Source: Glandiceps talaboti (Eukaryota > Hemichordata > Enteropneusta > Spengelidae). Taken from it: 45,500 nt of DNA. The stretch covers positions 11,812,391 to 11,857,890 of the forward strand of contig NC_135564.1 of the NCBI RefSeq assembly GCF_964340395.1, read 5' to 3'. The position numbers were made by a program, and so were the translations under genes. This document shows positions 37,113 to 45,500 of this stretch, piece by piece. Each line of letters begins with the position of its first letter. Within the stretch, counting starts at the first letter, position 1. The notes below the pieces were generated by a model. That model was not told the origin of the DNA. It ran no database searches and was given only the letters and a program-made list of their open reading frames with translations.

Positions 37113-39379
37113 CCATGATGCGTGCATACGTTCGTGGCTATACCTCTGGTGCAGGGATTCACACCATGTTTAGTGCAATAATGCGATATTGGTCAAGGAA
37201 TACAGTAAACTGAGCGAAATGGTTTAGATTATCTTCCAGTGACTTCCATCATACAATACACGAATTAATACTTACGATTGTACTACGTTTGAAGTCTACT
37301 GACGTCATACGTGTTTCCTTACGAATATGAATACTTTTCATACGAATATGAATACTTTGCTAAGTACAGGAAAGTAACATTCAAGTTTACTACTTCACTA
37401 TTATATGTCAAAAAACACGTTCAATGCATCAAAATAGAAAAGGCGCTTTTAGAAAATAAATGAACTTAAAACTTTTCAATCACGTGCACATTCCAACTGT
37501 TGGTGGCGCTCTTTACCATATACAAATGTACTCAATGTACTCGCAATCGATGTTAATCAAGTTCAGCTGCACGAGGTAATTCACGAGGAATGTCCGCGAA
37601 AGAGACGAAATGTTGACCACCGAAATCAATTGAAACTTGAGAGATCTGTGCATTATAGAATATTACTTATTGGAAACGTCAGTGATATTACTACTTTTTA
37701 GAAATTGTACGCTGTATTCACATCTAGTGGTAAAACCTTGACGTTTGTACCCGATCATTCTGTGCACCTACCGCACTCGTACGTTACAGTGCTAGTATAC
37801 ACAGTTTTATCGCCCTCTATGGCTTCGCGTAATAAGCCCAATAGATGTTCCACGACAAGTAAAGTATTATGTTAATATAATTAATATTATCACCATTCGT
37901 ACCATTCCTTGACCAGGTTTACAATTGTAACATGTATTGTGAACTGCCTTGACAGTTACGAATTAAATGAAATATTGTGTCACTATACTATCATACTAAC
38001 AAGTACACAAATTCAAGTGACAGAAGTACCGATATCAATATCACAGCTTGAAATTTGCACTTGGAAATAATAGATCGTTTATTTATAAGTATAAAGTGAA
38101 ATTCGGTGAAAAACCCTAACTTTTGTAACACATAACATTGATTTCATTCGGTTTTAAAGTCACCGACGACAGTCGTCGTTACTGTGTTACATATGTTTCG
38201 CAAGGTAAGAGAATCTAAGAAGTGGCTTATGTCTTCAACAATGAATTTCAAATAATCTTAAGATTTTAAATTGGCTGTAAAATTGTATAAAAAATATCAT
38301 GAAGTTGTTTGAAATCATTTCCCTACACCACTGGAACGAGTTAACCAGGTATAGTGGGTAAGTACAGTATCACAGTAAACGGTTCATTCTACTATAACAG
38401 TTGTAAAATTGGGATTCAAAATCCTGATGAAAAACCAAAAATCACCCCTTGTAATGCAATTGCATGCAGCCATGCTTGCCTTAGTCCATTGTACAATTAG
38501 AACGTAGAATCATATATGTCATTTATGCAAAATATAGCAAATTTCTGACCCTTTAGGGAATTTTTCATGATGATTTCATTTTTAAAGTTAGTTTTTGGAA
38601 TTATATTTAAATAAATATTGCCTTTGTAATCTATGATAATTTCACAGGGAAAATGTGTGAAAATTTGACGATTTCATTTTCTCATATCTCATGATTCCAT
38701 TGTCAGATGAACAAAATTTAAATTGCATTTTTATTGCTCTTTCAAATCTCTACAAGACTCGCTTACAATGCGAGATGGCTTTGAACCCCTACTAACAGTT
38801 GCATACAACAATACAATAAAACTGATATCTGACTAAGAATTAAGAAAAAATACCTAACGGGCCTCTAAAAGTACCTAAATTAGAGTGGGTGTCGAATCTG
38901 GGGATACAAATTCAATCTTGCGTTAAATGCAAAATATTTGGGAAAAAAAGTCTTAAAACTTTGTAGTTACCACTACCGCATATTTGTCTAGTGTCCACTG
39001 TGGTCATATTTGTGAATATCAAAAGGCAACTGTTAACACACTAATGTCACTTAAATTAAAAAAGAAATTAAATCTGAAATCGTTCAGTACAGTAATCATA
39101 TAAAATGTAAACGTGCACTGTTTCAATTGTTTTGATGTTAACGATTCATTAATATGGCCGGTAACCCTCAACCTCCGGACCTTGTTTAAAGGTCAAATGT
39201 TGATATGGGAAGAAGTAGTTGCATTTAATATTAAAACGGTAATGTTAATATAGTATTTTTCTTTTTAAGTTAAGCCCTCGATATGTAAACAATTTTTCTC
39301 AGTTATGTAATACTTAAATGCCGGTGGCCTAAGGTATTGAAATAAAGATTATTATATATTTTTATCATATAATATTATG
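37113..39379. other. intergenic region between the death-domain gene and the cGAS-like gene
   Basis: AT-rich. It contains two tandem ACGAATATGAATACTTT copies at 37321-37360, TGACGTCA at 37300, and a small CGACGACAGTCGTCG palindrome near 38164. No coding sequence recognised. It holds the 3' UTR of the upstream cGAS-like gene and perhaps distal promoter elements of the death-domain gene. Confidence 0.5.
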
Positions 39380-40463
39380 TTAACGATTAAGAACCTTATT
39401 TCGTTCAACTTCACTGTGTTGCAAACGATTTAGTCGTCCAGCAATGTTATCTAGTGTAGACTCTTTATAGCCATCCAACAAATTCAACTCCGGTATGAAA
39501 TAATGAGGCAAATTTCTCTCCCGAACGTGTGTTTCCAATCCTCCTAGCATGTCGAGGAATCTCTGATCCATTTTGTTGCTATGCCAGTCTTTGATGACGT
39601 CACAGCGATGTAATAATTCTGTCTTCAGGTGATACGATGTCAAAGATCGCAGAGTAGCATCCTCGTTCCGTATCACTTTAAGTATTTTTGTACATTGTTT
39701 GCGACATCCGCCATCTCTATCTATCGTTTTCAAGATGTCCCGTTCATTTCTCGAGAACGACTGTCTCCAGTAACTGGGTATCGCAGGGCAATTTCTGAGG
39801 AACTTCTGCGTATGGCTTGTATGGTTTTGCAACGTAGTGTTGGCCATCACTGATTCGAAATGTTGGTACTAAGTCAACTGATATCTTTCTTGGTAAGCCA
39901 CTTCCAATCGGAGGCGCCAAGTCAACTTGCACTGCAGGACCATGAGCAGAGATTTTCACATTCGTACGGTCATCTTTCATTGAATTGGCCCATTTATGTA
40001 CCACACTAAAGAAGTGCTTCTCACGAAACTGCACGCCAGAAAAGTAACCATCGGTCGTCACATACTTTTTAAACCTGAAGTCGTCTTTCTTTATAGGTTT
40101 CATTAGTGCATATCCAGGGACAACATTCACCGGTTCTATATCTTTCTTGCCATTTAACGCCACAGATATGTCGAATTCGTCGGCTGCGCCAACTTTTAAG
40201 CCCTCATAGACGCTTCCCTGGTAGTCAAAGCTGCATACGCCTTTGCTGTTTTCTTTTAAGTTGCTCAGAAGGTTTTCCAGCTTTTCCCGGACGACATTCT
40301 TTGCCCTTACTTGTTGTGATTGAGAGATATTAACTTTATGAGAAGAGAAATTTCTCAAGGAACCCAGCAAACTGCCACTTTTGCTATGACCTGAGACTGC
40401 TTGACCACGTCCAATACTTGTTGCTGATTTTGGTTTTGATGCTACGGCCAAAGCGTATGCCAT
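39380..40463 (-). CDS. cGAS-like receptor (Mab-21/cGLR family), one-base frameshift in the middle
   Basis: The ATG at 40463 has a good context (ACGCCATGG) and an in-frame stop just upstream (40488-40490). Residues 1-45 are Ser/Lys-rich. The nucleotidyltransferase core follows: GS (83-84) in YQGSVYEGLK, then EFD (E96, D98), then D197 in KISVDLVPTF. These match cGAS GS, E225/D227 and D319, so all catalytic residues are present. The C-terminal half has the Mab-21 helical lobe: YWRQSFSRNERDIL, SYHLKTELLHRC and YFIPELNLL. That half is in frame +1 relative to the first; the first frame stops at 39744-39746 and the switch must lie about 39770-39800. Vertebrate cGAS zinc-ribbon residues are not evident. 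A 5' UTR splice acceptor (TTTTTCAG) ends at 40511. Enzyme activity is inference. Confidence 0.85.
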
Positions 40464-40924
40464 GGCGTTATTCCTTTGATTTCTCACCTAAGTTACTGAT
40501 GTCACAAATTCTGAAAAATAAAGGACAAAAAAGATATATCATATATTTCTGAACAGGATATAACTCTTGGTGCAGTATTTTTCTGTACTAGTATACTCAT
40601 GACCGAAATAATACCTCTCCTTGGATAATGTATGACCATAAAGACCCAGTTTGACTGTTTGAACTTGAAGATGGTGGTCAAGGTCAAATGTCAATTTAGG
40701 ATTAAAACTCGAGCATAGTTTATTGAGTATAGAGTAGAGAACTGAGTCTCTAGTTTAGTAAAATTCAAGAGTTATGGGGCAATATATAAATATATTGTCC
40801 ATGGTAATGATCAGATCCCTGTTAATAGTTGACCGAGTTTGTCAGCAAGTCCATTTACAAATGTATACTTATAGTCTGCAACTGTGACCCACATCTACAT
40901 ATTTCGAGTATAGCAAAAATGACA

Positions 40925-41045
40925 GCAAGGGAGCATCAGTAATTACACAGAGGAGAGGCAGGGGAAATCTGGCCCAGTCTGTTGCATAAAATGTGACCGT
41001 CCCCCGATTCCTCTTATGCTAAAACATTACCCCCATCCCCGTTCA
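40925..41045. repeat. G/C-run dispersed repeat, left end AGGGAGC..TCAGTAATTA
   Basis: It begins AAGGGAGCATCAGTAATTAC, the reverse complement of the end of the 41700-41825 and 1950-2032 copies, and contains AAAATGTGACCGTCCCCCGAT. This suggests an element with inverted ends. Confidence 0.45.
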
Positions 41046-41699
41046 TATATTTTTTAAAAAAACATGGGTAATGTTGACATGGAAAGGTCACGAGTCAAAG
41101 AATCAGTTGTAAGGACTTGATCCCACCGCTGCCACCAGTTCTAAAAAGAATGGTTAATTCTACTATTACCACTACAGGGAATTTATTGGATGGTACTGCA
41201 TTTATAATGATTGGATCTAATTGGATTACCTGAGTCAGAACTCGAAAAGACTAGATGAGCACACTCGAGACATTGTCAGGACATACTCGCAAAATAGAGC
41301 TGTTATTTCTTCCACGACACTGCGAAATAACGAAATACTAGTAACTATTGGCGGCACAACTTGGACGGTGCCGTAAAAGAGGCTTTGGTTTACGACGATG
41401 TGTCAGGACCAAGGTTTACATCTCCAATCCATTTATCCCTAATACCTTTATACCCAAATGTTCCCATTTTACTCCTGTGAAACCCACTCCTCTCTTCCAG
41501 GCATGCGCACAACTGACAATTAGTTTCAATGCACTGCATAGTTGTCAGCAGCGATATGAGTGACACGTATGCTCATGGTATGATATTAGGGAACCTAACC
41601 CTAACCCTAATGTGGCAGCAATGGGATGTAGAAAAGGTGGCAGTGACAGAATGCCAAAATCACAAAATTATGTGACGTTAAAGACAATACAATGAGTTA

Positions 41700-41825
41700 A
41701 AGTAAATGCGATCCTCCCCCAATCCCATTTTCTAAAATATGGCCTTTCCCTGTGGACCTAGTTGTAAAAAGTGACCCTGTCCCTACCCCTACCCCCACCC
41801 CCGAAATTACTGAACGCTCCCTGAC
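41700..41825. repeat. G/C-run dispersed repeat, right end ATTACTGAACGCTCCCT
   Basis: Contains TAAAAAGTGACCCTGTCCC and ends GAAATTACTGAACGCTCCCT, like 1950-2032. Boundaries approximate. Confidence 0.5.
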
Positions 41826-41981
41826 ATGAAAGTGTGTAACGCCACTACGGAGAATTCCCCTGACTTCCTGGAAATGTTAAAATGAAAGTGGAAACAGTCA
41901 GACTATTTATCTTAGTTGTGTGACGCACTTATTCTTGCATGACTTTCTAAAATATGTTAGCGGCAAATCCAGGGTTTAGGC

Positions 41982-42322
41982 CCGGGGGGGGGGGGGTACT
42001 CCCGCTTATTGGGTATACGTATATGTGCCGCAATGGGGTGGAGTTTTTCAGCCTTTGGTTTGAAATGGGTACTGTATTTTTAGAAGTAGTCTAAAATGGG
42101 GTCCACTTTACACAATTTTCGAATTTGTAAAATCTACAAAGGGGTCTTCTAAAAATATGAATGGTCTAAAATGGGGTATAGCCGGTATTCACATGACGTC
42201 AGTTACTACTATCTATTTAATTGGTTTTTGGTCAAAATGGGTCTAAAATGGGGTTTGGGTTGACAGCATTGGCCGCACACCCCTACCAGACACGACCAGT
42301 GGTACCGCCCCCCCCCCCCCCG
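41982..42322. mobile_element. G-run-ended MITE (GGGGGTAC..GTACCGCCCC type)
   Basis: It starts CCCGGGGGG(n)TACTCCC and ends GGTACCGCCCCCC(n)GAG. Inner sub-terminal parts are inverted as well (TATGTGCCGCAATGGGG versus TTGGCCGCACACCCC). It carries repeated CTAAAATGGGGT words at about 42091, 42152 and 42245. I recall closely similar elements from corals and deuterostome invertebrates. TGACGTCA lies inside at 42194. Confidence 0.7.
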
Positions 42323-42578
42323 AGGGGGCGGGGGTTAGGATAGAGTAGAACGCTGCCATTGATGATAAATATACCGTTTTACAAAGTTATTGCCAAATGG
42401 CGAGCCAAACAGCGAATACGTACCTGAGACCATATGAGTCCTCGACAGCTAGAGATAGCTCAGAGATAGCTAGCTCAAACTACATCTAACTGTGACGTTC
42501 TTATCACGTGACCTCGACGACTACGACGCATGATTACCACGTATGTCATGTGTTCGCGTGTATGGATACATAGTCATC

Positions 42579-42733
42579 TGTGAGCTAATATTGTATTCCA
42601 AGATGATCATAATACAAAATAAATAACGTTATCCGGTATTAACGAATATTTACGAATATTGGAATATTCAAAACTACTTAATAACGTCATTATTTTGTAT
42701 TATGATAATCCGGGAATAGAATATTAGCTCACA
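42579..42733. mobile_element. MITE family 4, 155 bp, TIR of about 55 bp
   Basis: The left end TGTGAGCTAATATT is repeated exactly as its reverse complement at the right end (AATATTAGCTCACA). The similarity continues inwards through ATCATAATACAAAATAA, so nearly the whole element is a hairpin. No coding capacity; target duplication not clear. Confidence 0.8.
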
Positions 42734-44482
42734 AGTTGCCTCACCAGTGTCTGACATACCAGTTTTTAAATGTGTATGTATTATTTTGCGGAACCTCTAA
42801 TATCATAACATGATCACCACTATATTATCTAGAATCCTGCAAACGTCGGTGATTTAAATTATTGTAGTGAGATGGGGATCTGTTTGCCAGTATCATCTAC
42901 TTTTGCACTATATATGGATATGTATGTTTAAAGCCCCTCTACACCCCCCTCCCGCGTACATAAAGTGCAAAATCCTTACACTGTCTGAACGCTGTAATCA
43001 CAGAAACTCTGAGCGGGGGATGCTATGACAGACAAGTTAGAAATGAAATAAACCAAACCTGGAAGAAAAGTATTATTTAAAAAGCAATGCAAAAAAGAGG
43101 GGAGCAGGTTAAGGCAAGCAAGATATGAAGAGGAATGTAAGTTCGCAATTTAATATAAAATCACGAGATAAAAGATGGAAAAACACAAAACCGTCATTTC
43201 ATATCCATACTGCAAAATTGAAGTTAAACAAACACAATAGTCGTTCTGACTTGTGTTGTACATCTTTGAATATGATATTTTTAGTTGGTAAAGATCTGTT
43301 TTCATAGTTACGCATGTCCGCCTATCCTATCCTAGATAGGGCGCCCTCTATAATACTCTTCAAAGAATGCATGTAGTGTCGATACAACGAGTATTTCATG
43401 CTTACATTCAGAATATAATACAATTGTAGTTCAAGTCATATGTGCACAAAACTGAAAATAAATAAACAAAGAAAGAAAGAATTGTGATCAAGCTAGTTTT
43501 AAGAATAAAGTGGAAAATAACCCGCGTTTAAAAAGCAAGTATGGTGTGCGAAATCGATTTAGAGAATGGACATTTTCATCGGGATATATATTTTATTATG
43601 CTTATGGCCATATACATATCATGGCCAGTCGTTGAATTGTCAACTGCCTTGTTACGAATTAAATCAAATATCACTAAAAACAAGTAAAAGTTTGTATTTT
43701 AAATAGCTCAGTAAATAATACCGGACAAAGAAGTTTTATATTTATGTCGTAATTTTGGTTTTATTTTCTTGTTGATTGAACTGTATCAAACAAAGTAAGC
43801 TTATCATTTTAAAGATGATCAATACATTTGTTCGCAAAAACATAGCCGCCAGCTGGGGATATGCCTAACAATTCACATTATAGATGTTTCCCAATGGAAA
43901 TTAAGCTGTGTTGGTAAACCATAAGTTATTGAATTGAACTTTACAAACTTTATTTTCGACTTTTCTTTGTAAACAGATTGACCCGCTCTTCAGCACTTTA
44001 CATTTTAACTTTTCCTTTTTGAATCCATCATAAGTTTAATACTGTGTAACTCACTTTACTTACAAACTGTCGTAAATAATCATCATTGACTTCTAACAAT
44101 CTTTTCAATAACTGTAATATACTATAAGATTGTGTGTATGTGCTTGGTGACGTCATTATGTTAACGCGGTCGAAAAGGTTACATCACCACACCTGGTCAT
44201 TTACATAAAACTTTTAAGTCGTTCTACTTCTACTTAGAGCACGTAAAATGAATAAAACACGTCGACAAGTATTATATTGGCAGTATATTTCGTCATAAAT
44301 CAGCTATATATGATCTAGAAATGTCGTAAACTTTTGGGTTGTGTCTCTTTAATACTGACCAACACTGGTTCGCACGTCACAACACGTACTTAAACTTTCG
44401 CCGTCATAGCAAGCAGTGTGTCGTCCCTACTCGGCCTCCACTGTGATGTCATACTCTGCGATGTACATGTATACGTTTCAAC
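42734..44482. other. intergenic, no gene recognised
   Basis: AT-rich unique sequence; TGACGTCA at 44148, about 335 bases upstream of the next gene. No coding segment supported. Confidence 0.5.
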
Positions 44483-44622
44483 ATGGCTCCTATTTCAATT
44501 GCAAGAAAGGGAGTTTTGTATTTCGTTGCGCTACTCCCAGTTTGTTTGTTAGTTCTATGGTATGGTAGTATCTCTGTATATCGTATACAATATTTCAATC
44601 ACCACTATAGCGAAAGAAAAAG
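44483..44622 (+). CDS. first coding exon of a probable type II membrane protein, continues beyond window
   Basis: ATG GCT with A at -2 and C at -1 (CAACATGGC), followed by 46 codons and two bases before a strong donor AAAAAG/GTGAGT. The peptide has a short basic head (APISIARKG) and one hydrophobic span (VLYFVALLPVCLLVLWYG), then a basic luminal start (HHYSERKR). This is the pattern of Golgi glycosyltransferase and sulfotransferase first exons, including the one at 26105 in this window. No family can be assigned without the next exon. A short out-of-frame ATG precedes it at 44461. Confidence 0.5.
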
Positions 44623-45500
44623 GTGAGTTTTTTTTCATATATTTGATGGTTTTGGTGGCAATGTTGTTTACACCGGTATTACTGTATAGTCTCAGTGCAT
44701 TGTCCGACCGATAAGAAAAGAATGCGTACACGTACCATTCCAAGACCATCTGAGAGCAGAAGCAGTATTACGTAAACGACCGTCCACACTTTTGAAGCTC
44801 AAATTAGTGTGTTCTTATGTATCGTTGGTACTAAACGAAAAAAAGGGGGGGGGGGTCGATCTTGTCCTCAATAAAACCAACGTTCGGGTCAGTGCTAGTC
44901 GTAGTATCAGTGTTTGTATATGACACCAGCGATATGACACGCAACGCAGTTATTATTGTCAACGCTTCGTCATCGGCGATGGTATCATATTACCCTGAAG
45001 GAAACGTCGAGTTATGAATTTCTGAGTCACACAATTTCACGAAACTTTAAAAGATAGCAGTAATTTGAGTTTTTTTGAAAGGCCAGATCTACATGAACTT
45101 TTCAGTCAGTTTTTACATTAATTAAGTATAATGTGTGTGTCACACCAAAGTCAAGTCATGGCAATGAACTAGGCGCACATATTTTTAATATAGCGAGGCG
45201 TGTCAACACTAAATTGTGGATTCAATTTCAATGTATAGACATTCCAGTTCAGTGTTTCCAACATCTGTTGACAACTTTATCAAAGATTTTGTGTGAAAAT
45301 ATGATATGATATGACGACGCTATCGCGTGAACTGTGGGACCACACTGACGTGTTGATGGCTTGTAGATGACCGTTACTGATATTACCACAACGTTTGTTG
45401 ATATCGTCTTCGTATAAAATGACTCATTCACATTCCTACATATCGGTTAACCATATAACATTGCAAACAGCCGAGGGAAATTTGGAAAATGCGATGCCAT
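44623..45500 (+). other. presumed intron of the 44483 gene to the window edge
   Basis: Follows the GTGAGT donor. It contains a G-run (about 44846-44856, then TCGATC) like the G-run repeats elsewhere. No downstream exon recognised. Confidence 0.4.

Larger units (their letters stand above)
40520..41981. other. upstream region of the cGAS-like gene with two G/C-run repeat copies
   Basis: It contains the dispersed repeats at about 40925-41025 and 41700-41825 and a TTAGGG-like scrap (CCTAACCCTAACCCTAA) near 41590. No further coding exon of the cGAS-like gene was found; its 5' UTR exon(s) must lie here. Confidence 0.5.

Noticed and set aside
39380-39850. A separate small gene starting at the ATG at 39850
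   Set aside because: Its first 25 residues are unlike any Mab-21 protein while the rest continues the upstream half; a single frameshifted gene explains both.
41588-41612. Interstitial telomere repeat (CCCTAA units)
   Set aside because: Only about two and a half units; too short to mean more than chance.

Overview
The window is invertebrate animal DNA. Multi-exon genes have GT-AG introns whose phases match across every junction I could join. Between them lie long AT-rich stretches (roughly 64% A+T by eye), many microsatellites, short inverted-repeat transposons and decayed LINE pieces. The gene content (a calcium-sensing-receptor-like class C GPCR, a Golgi carbohydrate sulfotransferase, a cGAS-like/Mab-21 protein and a death-domain membrane protein) and G-run-ended repeats that I associate with basal deuterostomes and cnidarians suggest an invertebrate deuterostome such as a hemichordate or lancelet. 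The species is not resolved.

Left part, minus strand, 8987 down to beyond position 1: four exons (8987-8123, 3575-2494, 1392-1269, 641-<1) join in frame into 904 codons of a CaSR-like receptor. They encode a signal peptide, Venus flytrap, Cys-rich domain and TM1 to TM5; the end lies off the left edge. A roughly 150-residue Thr/Ser-rich insert, encoded by a 15-bp minisatellite, sits at the position of the disordered loop of vertebrate CaSR.

Middle, 9-26 kb: a gene desert. It holds microsatellites, three copies of one inverted-repeat element, a perfect-TSD MITE at 23268-23539, and LINE remnants, one pair arranged like a 5'-inverted (twin-primed) insertion at 20.3-21.4 kb.

Plus strand, 26105-29388: a complete three-exon carbohydrate sulfotransferase of the CHST8-14/HNK-1ST family (371 aa), with a type II membrane anchor, a stem with eight prolines and both PAPS-binding motifs.

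Right part, minus strand: a four-exon gene (36319-33175, 406 aa) joins an N-terminal death domain to five or six predicted membrane segments, an architecture I do not recognise. About 3 kb upstream on the same strand lies a cGAS-like receptor (40463-39380) with intact catalytic residues but an apparent one-base frameshift before its C-terminal half. The pairing of a putative nucleic-acid sensor and a death-domain membrane protein is the most interesting feature here; any functional link is inference. The right edge carries a probable first exon of a type II membrane protein (44483-44622, plus strand).
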